NCBI GenBank assembly: GCA_965227045.1
Contig: OZ245718.1
Location: forward strand, 3,224,001 to 3,288,000
From: UBA10649 sp965227045
Lineage (GTDB): Bacteria; Actinomycetota; Actinomycetes; S36-B12
DNA: 64,000 nucleotides
Direction: 5' to 3'
The stretch's first letter is position 1, and the number at the start of each line of letters is the position of its first letter. This document shows positions 26,500 to 35,332 of the stretch, one piece after another. Position numbers and translations under genes: made by a program. A model generated the notes under the pieces. The model saw only the letters and a list, made by a program, of their open reading frames with translations, made no database searches and was not told where the DNA came from.

Positions 26500-27354
26500 T
26501 TGAGAGAGTTCATTCGAACGGAGCACCCCGCCGACGGGGTGGCACGAATAGTGCTCGCTCGTCCAAGCAAACGGAACGCGCAAAGCCCTGCGCTGCTTCG
26601 CGAGTTGGACGCGGCCCTCGTTGAAGCAGTGGCGGACGAGAGTGTCGTGGTCATCATCGTTGCCGCGGACGGTCCTGACTTCTCGTCCGGGCATGACCTG
26701 CGCGCCGGATTCGCTCTAGATGGGTCCCCGATCGCGACGATGGAAGCGTCTTCCGAAGGTCCAGGAATTGAAGGCCACTTCGCTTTCGAATGTGAGATGT
26801 ACCTGGGACTCTGCTTGCGATGGCGTGACATTCCCAAACCCACCATCGCGCAGGTAAACGGTAGGGTCATCGCCGGCGGGCTCATGGTGATGTGGCCGAT
26901 GGACATCATCGTGGCCGCAGAGAATGCCACGTTTCAGGACCCCGTAGTCGCGTTCGGTGTCAATGGTGTCGAATACTTCACGCACGTTTGGGAGGTCGGT
27001 GCCCGTAAGGCGAAGGAGATGCTTTTCGCTGGCGAAGCGCTCAGCGCCAGCGACGCCCACCGGCTCGGGATGGTAAATCACGTCGTGCCAATTGAGGAAC
27101 TCGAGAGCTTCACACTTGCACTCGCAAGTCGTATTGCGCAACGACCTCCTTTCGCGCTTCGCCTTGCCAAGGCGAGTGTGAACCAGTGTCTAGACGCCCA
27201 AGGCCAACGCCACGCGGTACAGGCAATTCTCTCAACCCACAACCTGGGACACGCGAACAATCTGGCGCAGTTTGGCTCGATCGTGAGGGCGGATGGTGAG
27301 CAAGCTATCCGCGCGGGAGTTGCCCCGCCGATCTCGGGTCGCCGCGATCCGTAA
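26500..27354 (+). CDS. Enoyl-CoA hydratase/isomerase family protein
   Basis: 284 aa from TTG 26500, set by a strong AAGGAG ribosome site 7 bases upstream. Crotonase blocks: PSKRNAQSPALLREL, ADGPDFSSGHDL (first oxyanion segment), QVNGRVIAGGLMVMWPMDI (second), and ALRLAKASVNQ. The usual Glu positions of enoyl-CoA hydratase are not obvious, so decarboxylase, isomerase or ring-hydrolase activity is possible. First gene of the run that continues with thiolase, MaoC pair and SDR; 72 bp to the thiolase. Confidence 0.85.
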   Translation: MREFIRTEHPADGVARIVLARPSKRNAQSPALLRELDAALVEAVADESVVVIIVAADGPDFSSGHDLRAGFALDGSPIATMEASSEGPGIEGHFAFECEMYLGLCLRWRDIPKPTIAQVNGRVIAGGLMVMWPMDIIVAAENATFQDPVVAFGVNGVEYFTHVWEVGARKAKEMLFAGEALSASDAHRLGMVNHVVPIEELESFTLALASRIAQRPPFALRLAKASVNQCLDAQGQRHAVQAILSTHNLGHANNLAQFGSIVRADGEQAIRAGVAPPISGRRDP

Positions 27355-27426
27355 GCAACCAAGCAACTACCCGCCCCAGAATCGACAAGCGATGGGTCAT
27401 ACACAAGGAAGCAAGGAGGAAGGCTC

Positions 27427-28617
27427 ATGACAGACAAGGTGGTCGTCGCCGGAGTCGGTATGATTCCGTTCACAAAGCCGGGTAGGAGCGAGGCCTACGA
27501 CGTGATGGGCGCTGAAGCGGCGCGTCGCGCGCTGACAGACGCTGGACTTGACTACTCGGCTGTGCAGCAGGCCTACGTCGGATACGTGTATGGCGACTCG
27601 ACGTCGGGCCAGAAGGCGCTCTACCACCTGGGCCAGAGCGGTATCCCGGTGGTGAATGTCAACAACAACTGCTCGACCGGCTCGTCGGCGCTCTTCCTGG
27701 CGCGACAAGCGGTTGCAAGCGGTGTCGTCGACGTCGCGCTAGCTCTCGGTTTCGAGCAGATGACGCCAGGGGCGCTGACCAACGTTTACACCGACCGGCC
27801 GTCCGCGACGGAGCGATTCGAGGAGGTGCGCGATCGGGCAAACGGGGGTGCGTTCGAAGGTGTACCCACGGCAGCTCTCTTCTTCGGAGGCGCCGGGCAA
27901 GAGTACGTCGACGAGCACGGAATGGATCCCTCGGTCTTCGGTCGCATTACGGTGAAGTCTCGTCTGCACGCGGCGAACAACCCATACGCTGTGTTCCGCG
28001 ATCCGCTGACGCTGGAAGAGGTCATGGCGTCTCCGCACATTTTCGGCCCGCTCACTCGGTTCCAGTGCTGCCCGCCCACCTGTGGAGCCGCTGCCGCTGT
28101 CATCGTCTCTCAGGACTACGCCAAGAGGCACGGGCTCCGCTCCGATGTTGTCATCGCTGGTCAGTCTCTGTTCACGGACATGTCGACCACATTCGAAACG
28201 GATCGAAAGAGGCTGATCGGATTCGACATGGCCGCGCGAGCCGCGGCTGCGGTGTACGAAGAAAGTGGCATCGGACCCGACGACATTCGTGTGGTGGAGT
28301 TGCATGACTGCTTCACCACCAACGAGTTCCTCACGTATGAGGCCCTGGGGCTCACCGCCGAGGGAACAGCAGAGAGGTTCGTCATGGATGGTGACAACAC
28401 ATACGGTGGCCGTGTAGTAACAAATCCGTCGGGCGGCCTCATCTCGAAGGGGCATCCCTTGGGCGCGACGGGCTTGGCGCAATGCGCAGAACTCGTGTGG
28501 CAGTTGCGTGGTGAAGCAGACGCGCGGCAGGTCGAAGGTGTCAATGCTGCGCTTCAGCACAATGTTGGCATTGGCGGGGCGTGCGTTGTCACGATGTACC
28601 AGAAGGTCGATGCATGA
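27427..28617 (+). CDS. Thiolase, SCP-x / lipid-transfer-protein type
   Basis: 396 aa. Nucleophilic Cys82 in VNNNCSTGSSALF, HDCFTTNEF His box and the SKGHPLGATG loop are all intact, so this is a catalytic thiolase of the SCP-x type, the class that cleaves branched and sterol side-chain 3-oxoacyl-CoAs. It contrasts with the Cys-less aldolase at 10816. Strong AAGGAGGAAGG ribosome site. It overlaps the first MaoC gene by 4 bp, so the thiolase, two hydratase halves and SDR form one beta-oxidation module. Confidence 0.93.
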   Translation: MTDKVVVAGVGMIPFTKPGRSEAYDVMGAEAARRALTDAGLDYSAVQQAYVGYVYGDSTSGQKALYHLGQSGIPVVNVNNNCSTGSSALFLARQAVASGVVDVALALGFEQMTPGALTNVYTDRPSATERFEEVRDRANGGAFEGVPTAALFFGGAGQEYVDEHGMDPSVFGRITVKSRLHAANNPYAVFRDPLTLEEVMASPHIFGPLTRFQCCPPTCGAAAAVIVSQDYAKRHGLRSDVVIAGQSLFTDMSTTFETDRKRLIGFDMAARAAAAVYEESGIGPDDIRVVELHDCFTTNEFLTYEALGLTAEGTAERFVMDGDNTYGGRVVTNPSGGLISKGHPLGATGLAQCAELVWQLRGEADARQVEGVNAALQHNVGIGGACVVTMYQKVDA

Positions 28618-29075
28618 TGGCGCTATCCCCATCGTTGATCGGAAGCACCAGATCGGGAGGCACCCTCTTAGTTACCCGTAACCGGCTTCGATTCTTCGCC
28701 AAGGCAACCGGTCAAACCGACCCCGTCTTCGTAGATGTCGACGCGGCGAAGCGCGCGGGTCACCCCGACCTGCCGGTCCCGCCGACCTTCTACTTCGGGG
28801 TTGATCTGGAGATGCCAGACCCCTTCGGCTATCTCGACGATGCAGGTGTGGACCTAAATACCGTGCTTCACGGAAGTCAGAAGTTCACATATCATGAGCT
28901 CGCCTTTGCTGGCGACGAGTTGAGCAGCTCGTCGGTCGTGGCGGACGTGTACGAAAAGAAGGGCGGCGCCCTTCAGTTCATGATCACGGACACGCCGGTG
29001 TTGAACCAGCATGGTTATACGGTTGTCACGATGCGGAACACGCTCGTTGTACGCCCCAAGCGAGGTTCGGAGTGA
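28614..29075 (+). CDS. MaoC-like dehydratase, N-terminal (FAS1_DH-type) subunit
   Basis: 153 aa from ATG 28614, overlapping the thiolase stop (ATGATG); a longer frame from 28581 lies inside the thiolase. Single hot-dog domain with the FAS1-like dehydratase N-terminal pattern FFAKATGQTDPVFVD, LPVPPTFYFGV and LHGSQKFTYHELAFAGDEL. It lacks the hydratase Asp-His dyad, as expected for the non-catalytic half. With the next gene it should form a heteromeric (R)-enoyl-CoA hydratase like ChsH1/ChsH2 or HadAB. The stop overlaps the next start by 4 bp. Confidence 0.85.
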   Translation: MMALSPSLIGSTRSGGTLLVTRNRLRFFAKATGQTDPVFVDVDAAKRAGHPDLPVPPTFYFGVDLEMPDPFGYLDDAGVDLNTVLHGSQKFTYHELAFAGDELSSSSVVADVYEKKGGALQFMITDTPVLNQHGYTVVTMRNTLVVRPKRGSE

Positions 29076-29494
29076 CCCCCCTGAGTGAAGGAGCTGAGCT
29101 CGAGAAGCTCTCGCTGCCTCCCATCTCCCGGTCGACTTTGGCGCTATTCGCGGGCGCATCCGGTGATCACAACTCGATTCACATTGATATTGATGTCGCA
29201 AAGTCCGTTGGCCTAGAGGACGTATTCGCGCAGGGCATGCTTTCCATGGCATACCTAGCGCGCATGCTGACGAACAACGTTCCTGTAGAGCGGATCCGCT
29301 CCTTTGAGGTCAAATTCGTCGCTATCACGCCCCTCTACGGCGAACCCACATGTTCGGGGAGGGTCCGTCGGGTCGATGCCACCAGCAGCGAGCGGATTGC
29401 AATCGTGGATGTCGAGGTGAAGCTGGCGGATGGGACCGTGACGCTCATCGGCTCCGCAGAGGTCAGCAGCATGCCTCTCGATGAATCGTCGTAA
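29072..29494 (+). CDS. MaoC-like dehydratase, catalytic subunit
   Basis: 140 aa, GTG start overlapping the previous stop (GTGA). The hydratase-2 motif is present as AGASGDHNSIHIDIDVA with the catalytic Asp and His, followed by FAQGMLSMAYLARML. It completes the two-subunit hydratase that adds water to trans-2-enoyl-CoA to give the 3R-hydroxyacyl-CoA. The bulky substrate tolerance of split MaoC enzymes in actinobacteria fits polycyclic or branched CoA esters. Confidence 0.88.
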   Translation: MTPLSEGAELEKLSLPPISRSTLALFAGASGDHNSIHIDIDVAKSVGLEDVFAQGMLSMAYLARMLTNNVPVERIRSFEVKFVAITPLYGEPTCSGRVRRVDATSSERIAIVDVEVKLADGTVTLIGSAEVSSMPLDESS

Positions 29495-29518
29495 ACACAC
29501 ATCACGGATAGGAAACCT

Positions 29519-30343
29519 ATGGGAAAGCTCGAAGGAAAATCTGCTCTCGTCACTGGCGCTGGTCGCGGCATCGGCCGGGCTGTCGCATTCAAACTCGCGG
29601 CAGAAGGTGCGCGGGTTGTTGTGAATGACCTTGACGAGCAGCCGGCTATCGATGTCGTCAATGCAATTGTCGATGGGGGCGGATCCGCCGTCGCAGTCCC
29701 CGGGAACATTACCGAGGCTGGTTTTGCCGACAGGTTCGTCTCAACAGCCGTCGAAGCGTTCGGTGGCGTCGACATCGTCATCAACAATGCTGGGTACACC
29801 TGGGATGCGGTGATCCAGAAGATGACCGACGAGCAATGGCACGCAATTCTCGACCTCCACCTGAAGGCTCCCTTTGACATCCTGCGAGCAGCGCAACCAG
29901 TCATCAGCGCCGCCGTTAAGTCAGAGCGCGAGGCCGGAATCTCCGTCCATCGGAAGGTGGTTAACATCTCATCGATCGCTGGCATTTTCGGTAACGCGGG
30001 ACAGGCGAACTATGGCGCGGCGAAGGCCGGCATCGTCGGGTTGACCAAGACTCTTGCCAAAGAGTGGGGTCGATACAACGTCAATGTGAACTGCGTTGCA
30101 TTTGGCGTAATCAGTACCCGTCTGACTGCCAGTACCAGTGAGGGCGCGACGATCGATGTCGACGGGCGGACTCTAAAGATCGGCATCAACCCGCAGGTAC
30201 TCGAAGCAGTCAGTGCCGCGATTCCTCTTGGTCGTCCTGGCACGCCAGAGGAGGCTGCCGGATCCGTAGTAATGCTCACCTACCCCGAAGCCGACTACGT
30301 CTCAGGACAGGTGCTGATTACTGCTGGCGGCTTCGAAGGCTGA
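29519..30343 (+). CDS. SDR, (3R)-hydroxyacyl-CoA dehydrogenase-like
   Basis: 274 aa. VTGAGRGIGRAVAF, NNAG, catalytic Ser in NISSIAG and YGAAK, and NVNCVAFGVISTRLT. It resembles the SDR part of peroxisomal multifunctional enzyme 2 and related (3R)-specific dehydrogenases, which matches the (R)-hydratase made by the two MaoC genes directly upstream (24-bp gap). It would give the 3-oxoacyl-CoA that the thiolase at 27427 cleaves. Last gene of the module. The next gene has its own operator. Confidence 0.88.
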   Translation: MGKLEGKSALVTGAGRGIGRAVAFKLAAEGARVVVNDLDEQPAIDVVNAIVDGGGSAVAVPGNITEAGFADRFVSTAVEAFGGVDIVINNAGYTWDAVIQKMTDEQWHAILDLHLKAPFDILRAAQPVISAAVKSEREAGISVHRKVVNISSIAGIFGNAGQANYGAAKAGIVGLTKTLAKEWGRYNVNVNCVAFGVISTRLTASTSEGATIDVDGRTLKIGINPQVLEAVSAAIPLGRPGTPEEAAGSVVMLTYPEADYVSGQVLITAGGFEG

Positions 30344-30504
30344 TCTGCAAACCCAGCCCGCTGTGCAGTGGGCAGCTGTCTGCCGAAGTAAATGGATGAT
30401 CACTTGCGGCGGTGTTGCTGTGAGAAGACGACGTTGCCTATTTGTTATCAAGATTTCGTATGTAGCGCAGCAGTTCGTGTGCAATGGTGAGCCCATCATC
30501 AGAT

Positions 30505-30520
30505 TAGGACTGTAGTCCTA
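30505..30520. promoter_or_regulatory. Perfect palindromic operator TAGGAC-tgta-GTCCTA
   Basis: All 12 consensus bases match. It ends 18 bp before the start of the second type A binding-protein gene, the same distance as at 17161. Confidence 0.85.
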
Positions 30521-30538
30521 GCAAATATTGGAGAGTTC

Positions 30539-31681
30539 ATGAACAGAACTTCGCGCGCCCTTTTGGGCGCGGGCATGTCGACGTTGCTGGTGGGGGTTGT
30601 TCTCATGCCTGTAGCTTCCGCGGCATCGGCTTCCGGAGGTTCCTCTGCACCGACGGCCGTGGACAAGGGTCTACTTCGGGCCCAAAAGATTGTCCAGCAG
30701 TACGCGCCAAACCCGAAGTCGATCGGTGTCACCACAAAGCTCACCAAGAAGCCTGGGACGGACGTCACAATCGCAGTAGTCCGGAGCGGGTCACCTGCGT
30801 CGCAGACCATCTTCGACTACATTTCTCAGGCAGCGACGCTATTCGGTTGGACCGTCAAAGACTTCGCCGGTGCGACCACTGCAGAGCGGCATCAGCAGTT
30901 GTTCTCTGCCGCACTCGACCTAAAGCCGGTGGCGATTATCGATCCGACAGGCGAGCCCTCAATCGTTGGCTCGACCAACGTACAGCGGTCCACCGCACAG
31001 AATACATTCGTCGTCTGCAGCAGCTGCGTTGAACCTTCACCAGCAAAGAACTGGAGTTCGACGATCACTGGGCCGGCCAACTCGAAGCTTCTTGGGCAGG
31101 TTCTGGCCGCGGGCGTGGTGGCTGCGTCCAAAGGTGCTGCGAACATCCAGATGATCACGGTGCCCCTTGTCGTCACCCAGACGTTAACGACGGCATCCTT
31201 CATAGCGTCAGTAAAGGCAATGTGTAGTAAGTGCCAGATCGCAGACAACCCCTTCACGAACGCAGACGCGGGTACGAAGATTCCCGGTGCAATGGTCTCC
31301 CTCGTCCAACGCAACCCGGGGGTCAACTGGGTAGTCGGAGGCGGATTCTTGCTCACCGGCATCCAGCCAGCGCTGACTGCTGCGGGATACGGGGGCGGAA
31401 AGGTTCAGCTTGCGTCCTACAGTGGTTCTCCGCCCAACTACGCAGCGTTGCGTGCTGGCACCCAGGCCGCAGACGCGGCGAGCGCGCAGCCCATCATCAG
31501 CTACCGCGCTGTGGATGCGGTTGCCCGGTGGGTCAATGGTCAGGCCCAGGTTAGCAACCCGCTGCCGGTGCAGTTGCTGACGAACGTGAACATCAACTCA
31601 GCAGTGTTCTATCCAGACGGAAACTACGTTGGAGTACAAGGGGCCTTGGATCAGTTCAAGCGGCTCTGGCTGATGCGGTAG
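30539..31681 (+). CDS. ABC transporter substrate-binding protein, type A (copy 2 of 3)
   Basis: 380 aa. Signal peptide MNRTSRALLGAGMSTLLVGV ending in an ASA site, no lipobox. The mature protein begins with VDKGLLRAQKIVQQYAPNPK, highly similar to the copies at 17195 and 35333. Cys pairs: VVCSSCVEP and AMCSKCQI. It has no ATPase or permease beside it, so it probably delivers its ligand to one of the two importers in the window. A perfect operator precedes it and a strong hairpin follows it. Confidence 0.88.
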   Translation: MNRTSRALLGAGMSTLLVGVVLMPVASAASASGGSSAPTAVDKGLLRAQKIVQQYAPNPKSIGVTTKLTKKPGTDVTIAVVRSGSPASQTIFDYISQAATLFGWTVKDFAGATTAERHQQLFSAALDLKPVAIIDPTGEPSIVGSTNVQRSTAQNTFVVCSSCVEPSPAKNWSSTITGPANSKLLGQVLAAGVVAASKGAANIQMITVPLVVTQTLTTASFIASVKAMCSKCQIADNPFTNADAGTKIPGAMVSLVQRNPGVNWVVGGGFLLTGIQPALTAAGYGGGKVQLASYSGSPPNYAALRAGTQAADAASAQPIISYRAVDAVARWVNGQAQVSNPLPVQLLTNVNINSAVFYPDGNYVGVQGALDQFKRLWLMR

Positions 31682-31690
31682 GTATGCGAA

Positions 31691-31727
31691 TGACCGGTGC
31701 GAGGCAGAAGATGCCTCGCACCGGTCA
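31691..31727. terminator. Strong hairpin after binding-protein gene
   Basis: Perfect 16-bp arms TGACCGGTGCGAGGCA and TGCCTCGCACCGGTCA around a GAAGA loop, 10 bases after the stop. No operator lies between it and the 2OG oxygenase at 31863, so some read-through probably feeds the downstream genes. Confidence 0.8.
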
Positions 31728-31862
31728 CACCGTGGTCCTGGCTATCGGTGGAGGACCGAGTGGTGCAACAGTGTTCTGGTCAGGCATTCGCGCGCGGGCG
31801 GCCGGGCGCGCGGAGATCAAGATGGTGGCCGTCCCGTCTCGACTACATCGGAGTGACACGCA

Positions 31863-32717
31863 ATGGCATCAACGTATCGAACGTACAACGCGCCTTCGGA
31901 CACCGGAGATTTCGGAATTCTGGATTTGGCTCCCTTCCCGATCGATCTTGACGGACTGCCTCCGCGGGGTTCGCTTCCGGCAGTCCTCGACGGTCACGTA
32001 AAACTCCTCCAACTAGCAGGCTTGGTCGATGTCGGCTATTGCGATGAAGTCCTGACCGCACTGTCTGCAGTCGCATTCAAGGACTATGGCGCCAAAGCGA
32101 TCAAAGCATCAGCGGATGACGATCGCCCGACCCTGAAGATCGGACCTACTGCGCACTGGCAGTTCGAGGAAGAGGAGAACGGACTCGAGCTCTACTTCAG
32201 CGAAGCAGCATCCACGCACGCTGAACTGCGACAGCGCTTCAGCGGAGCAGGGATCGTCGACCCGCTCGATTTGCTCGTCGCGATACTCAAGTATCTATGG
32301 AGCGGGACTGTCGAAATTGCTACAGAGGGCGACAAGCAGTACTTCGCGGGCGTGGTGCGTTCCGTTACCGGTGGCGCGGACCCGCATACGGACAACGCGC
32401 AGCGCACGCCCGAGCTAGCGATTGGCAAAGTTGTGTCGCAGGGATCGATCCTTCTCTACCTTCGTATGCCCCCAGCTGGTGGGGGCGTGAAGGTGTTCCA
32501 CAAGCGACCCGAATCCCCAGTTCCGATCGACGGTTTGGGATGGCGCGGCGTTGCAGGTCTGCAGTTCAGCGGCGCTACCCCCTCCGCCGGGGACGTAGTG
32601 ATCTTCCCGACGACCTACATGCACGCCGTCGAGCCGGTTATCGGAGAGGGTGAGCGGGTGACGATCTCCTCGTTCTTCGGTGCTCTCCCTGACGGCCGAC
32701 TAGTTGTCTGGTCCTAG
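31863..32717 (+). CDS. 2-oxoglutarate/Fe(II)-dependent oxygenase family protein
   Basis: 284 aa. The double-stranded beta-helix metal site is visible: H175-x-D177 (DPHTDNA) and H254 (TYMHAVEPV), with 2-oxoglutarate-binding Arg265 in GERVTISSFFG, 11 residues later. This is the prolyl-4-hydroxylase-like branch. It would hydroxylate or demethylate a small molecule with O2 and 2-oxoglutarate. It starts the trio with the bicupin and ThDP enzyme (29-bp and 54-bp gaps), which suggests oxidation followed by further processing of one compound. The substrate is not recognised. Confidence 0.82.
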   Translation: MASTYRTYNAPSDTGDFGILDLAPFPIDLDGLPPRGSLPAVLDGHVKLLQLAGLVDVGYCDEVLTALSAVAFKDYGAKAIKASADDDRPTLKIGPTAHWQFEEEENGLELYFSEAASTHAELRQRFSGAGIVDPLDLLVAILKYLWSGTVEIATEGDKQYFAGVVRSVTGGADPHTDNAQRTPELAIGKVVSQGSILLYLRMPPAGGGVKVFHKRPESPVPIDGLGWRGVAGLQFSGATPSAGDVVIFPTTYMHAVEPVIGEGERVTISSFFGALPDGRLVVWS

Positions 32718-32746
32718 CGCGCGGCGACGGAAGAAGGAGGCTGACC

Positions 32747-33541
32747 GTGGAGGGACTTGTCCGACCTGTCGATGACTTGCTTGCTTTCGACACTGGCTAC
32801 CCTCGTCATCGGGCGCAGGTCTTATCGCAGGCAGAGAGCGCCCTCGTCTTCGCGAGTACAGTCGGCGAGGGTGGATGTGCTGCGGGGCTTCACTACCACC
32901 ACTTCGATCAGATGTACTTCTTGTTCGAAGGCCAGATGTCCGCACGGCTGGGCGACGATGTTCGTGAACTAACTGTGGGGACGTTCGTCCATATTCCCGC
33001 CGGCCTTGCGCATTGCAACTGGAACGACGGACCTGGGCAGGAGACACATCTGGAAATCTGCGCGCCAAGTCCCGCGATCCCGGGTAGCAAGCTCGCGTTC
33101 GCCGTAGACGGTCCCGAGGATGTGCCAGCGGATGTGCGCGCGACGCGCAAAGCGACCGTTCGGGCGGTAGACCCGGACGATCTAGTTCAACTCGCCTCAG
33201 GTGCGCGCTATCAGTCCTTGGCAGAAAGTACGGACGGCATCGAGTCCGCTGCCGTCTACTATGTTGAAACGGAGCCGGGCTTAGGAAGACGGCTCATGCA
33301 CCTGCACGAGTTCGACCAGTACTACTTCGTCCTGGGTGGTCGACTCACCGTCGACTTCGCGATCGGGTCGCTTGAGGTACCCGCTCGCCACCTATTGTTT
33401 CTGCCGGCGGGTGTTCCCCACCGGCTGTCGAACGCCGGAAGCACCACAGAGACGCACCTTGCTATGGACATCCCACCCCCGGTCGGCACGGATTGGGACC
33501 ACGTTGTGGAGATCTCACCCGCAAGAGACCAGCTGTCATAG
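32747..33541 (+). CDS. Two-domain cupin protein (bicupin)
   Basis: 264 aa, GTG start with GAAGGAGG. Two cupin domains: the first has LHYHHFDQMYFLFEG with the second motif FVHIPAGLAHCNW, the second has MHLHEFDQYYFVLGG and LLFLPAGVPHRLSN. Both keep His-rich metal ligands, so two metal sites are possible. Bicupins include dioxygenases, oxalate decarboxylases and isomerases; the H-x-H-x-F-D-Q pattern in both halves is notable. It lies between the 2OG oxygenase and ThDP enzyme; a ring-opening or beta-diketone-type dioxygenase would fit but is unproven. Confidence 0.82.
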   Translation: MEGLVRPVDDLLAFDTGYPRHRAQVLSQAESALVFASTVGEGGCAAGLHYHHFDQMYFLFEGQMSARLGDDVRELTVGTFVHIPAGLAHCNWNDGPGQETHLEICAPSPAIPGSKLAFAVDGPEDVPADVRATRKATVRAVDPDDLVQLASGARYQSLAESTDGIESAAVYYVETEPGLGRRLMHLHEFDQYYFVLGGRLTVDFAIGSLEVPARHLLFLPAGVPHRLSNAGSTTETHLAMDIPPPVGTDWDHVVEISPARDQLS

Positions 33542-33571
33542 CGGCGAGGACTACGAAGTGACCCACCGAAC

Positions 33572-33591
33572 GTAGGAGTAGGAGTAGGAGT
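33572..33591 (+). repeat. Tandem GTAGGA x3 at the ribosome site of the ThDP gene
   Basis: Three exact hexamers GTAGGA in a row, plus the first two bases of a fourth, just before the ATG at 33596. Each repeat unit spells a possible Shine-Dalgarno core (GGAG), so slippage could tune translation of the downstream gene. Confidence 0.75.
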
Positions 33592-33595
33592 CCTC

Positions 33596-35218
33596 ATGTA
33601 CTTCCATGAAGCGATCGCTCGGTCCCTTTCTGACCAAGGGATCACCGACATCTTCGGCGTGCTGGGCGACGCGAATCTGTTCATGATGGAGTACTTCGAC
33701 CGAGAAACCGGAGGAAGCTTCTACTCTGTGGCTCACGAGGCGGCGGGGGTCCTGGCTGCGTACGGATATGCGCAGACGACAGGCCGCTTAGGTGTAGCGT
33801 CCGTTACTCACGGTGGTGGGCTGACCAACACCGTGTCTGCGCTGATCGAATGCGTCAAGGACCGAACTCCCCTGCTCCTGCTCGCAGGGGACACGCCAGT
33901 TGCCGATCGGGACAACTGGCAGAGCATTCCACAAAGAGACGTAATCGTCGCGACTGGAGCGGGATTCGAGCAGGTGCGGACTCCCGCGACCGTCGCGGAG
34001 GATGTAGTCACGGCTATCCGCCGCGCTTGGCTTGAGCGAAGGCCCGTCGTCCTTAACGTCCCAGTCGACTTTCAGTGGACAGAGGTCGAGTACGAGCCGG
34101 TCTCGCCGCGCTTTGTTGGTATTCAGTCGCCGGCACCCGATCCCGCGGCCCTCGAGGCCGCAGTCGGGGTCCTCGCCTCTTCGCGGCGCCCGGTGGTGCT
34201 GGCTGGCCTAGGCGCGACCTCCACGCGGGCACGGGCCTCGCTCCTCACTCTTGCGGAGCGGCTGGGCGCACCAGTGGCCACGACACTGCGGGCCAAGGAT
34301 CTATTCCGCGGTGAACCGTTTGACCTCGGAATCTCAGGAACGCTCTCACACGAAGTGGGGCTGGAGGCGCTTAACCAGAGCGATTGCATCATTGCCTTCG
34401 GAGCGAGTCTCAACATCATGACGACCGCGCACGGCTCCTTCGAGTCAGGAAAGCACATCGTGCACGTCGACGTCAATCCCGAAAGCATCGGGCGCTACAC
34501 CTACGCCACGGTTGGAGTCGTGGGAGATGCCGCCACCGTCGCCGACCAACTTGTAGCACTTCTCGATGAGGCCGAGCTGCCACCCACGGGCTTCGCCTCT
34601 CCAAGGCTTTCTGCGGCACTCGCCGGGAGGTCAGACTCGGATTTCGTCGACCAGAGCGGTGACGGCACGGTGGATATTCGCTCGGTGCTGCTACGTGTAG
34701 ACGAGGTCTTTCCAGAGGAACACACACTGGTCACCGATGCGGGACGCTTCGTCATGCACTGTTTCGCGAGGGCGCATGTTCCGCATCCCTCGGCGTATGT
34801 CCACGCAGTGAACTACGCGTGTGTGGGTCTCGGTCTGGGGACCGCAATCGGGGCTGCCGTGGGCGCCCCGCACAGGCCAACCCTTGTTTACTGCGGGGAC
34901 GGCGGGATGATGATGGGTGGCCTATCAGAATTCAACACGGCAGTGCGCCTCGGACTTGATCTAGTCGTTGTCGTCCTCAATGATGGTTCGTACGGCGCGG
35001 AGCACCGTCACCTCCGCCTTAGGGAGATGGATCCCAGCATCTCGTTGTTCGTCTGGCCAGAGTTTGCTCCACTCGCCGATGCGCTCGGCGGGCAGGGCTT
35101 TACCGTACGTTCGCTTAGCGAACTTGACGATGCGCTTGAGGCGATCGTCACCCGGTCGGGGCCAGTCCTCATCGACGTCAAACTCGATCCTGACAAGGTC
35201 GCGTTCGTCGGGATGTAG
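33596..35218 (+). CDS. Thiamine-diphosphate-dependent decarboxylase/synthase family enzyme
   Basis: 540 aa, full length for acetolactate-synthase and benzoylformate-decarboxylase type enzymes. Catalytic Glu48 in AHEAAGVLAAYG activates ThDP; the cofactor site is GDGGMMMGGLSEFN with the closing LNDGSYGAEH near residues 440-470. The central domain looks like the usual Rossmann-type middle domain. It may decarboxylate a 2-oxo acid or cleave or form a C-C bond next to a carbonyl. It is preceded by the GTAGGA repeat. Third gene of the 2OG oxygenase, bicupin, ThDP trio. Confidence 0.88.
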   Translation: MYFHEAIARSLSDQGITDIFGVLGDANLFMMEYFDRETGGSFYSVAHEAAGVLAAYGYAQTTGRLGVASVTHGGGLTNTVSALIECVKDRTPLLLLAGDTPVADRDNWQSIPQRDVIVATGAGFEQVRTPATVAEDVVTAIRRAWLERRPVVLNVPVDFQWTEVEYEPVSPRFVGIQSPAPDPAALEAAVGVLASSRRPVVLAGLGATSTRARASLLTLAERLGAPVATTLRAKDLFRGEPFDLGISGTLSHEVGLEALNQSDCIIAFGASLNIMTTAHGSFESGKHIVHVDVNPESIGRYTYATVGVVGDAATVADQLVALLDEAELPPTGFASPRLSAALAGRSDSDFVDQSGDGTVDIRSVLLRVDEVFPEEHTLVTDAGRFVMHCFARAHVPHPSAYVHAVNYACVGLGLGTAIGAAVGAPHRPTLVYCGDGGMMMGGLSEFNTAVRLGLDLVVVVLNDGSYGAEHRHLRLREMDPSISLFVWPEFAPLADALGGQGFTVRSLSELDDALEAIVTRSGPVLIDVKLDPDKVAFVGM

Positions 35219-35272
35219 ACCGGGCCAAGTCCGACTCCTTGTGGGCGATTTTGCATTCTCGCCCCAGTCCGG

Positions 35273-35288
35273 TAGGACTGTCGTTTAC
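35273..35288. promoter_or_regulatory. Half operator TAGGAC-tgtc-GTTTAC
   Basis: Perfect left arm only, one turn or so upstream of the full site at 35297 (24 bp start to start). It may support cooperative binding. Confidence 0.4.
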
Positions 35289-35296
35289 AAAATGTT

Positions 35297-35312
35297 TAGG
35301 ACTATCGTCCTA
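35297..35312. promoter_or_regulatory. Perfect palindromic operator TAGGAC-tatc-GTCCTA
   Basis: All 12 consensus bases. It ends 20 bp before the start of the third type A binding-protein gene, matching the spacing at 17161 and 30505. Confidence 0.85.
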
Positions 35313-35332
35313 ATAACCCTTTTGGAGCGTGA

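Noticed and set aside
27739..28632. Long minus-strand open frame (297 codons) opposite the SCP-x thiolase
   Set aside because: It lies wholly over a gene with intact motifs, and its translation shows no domain; high-GC DNA often gives such antisense frames.
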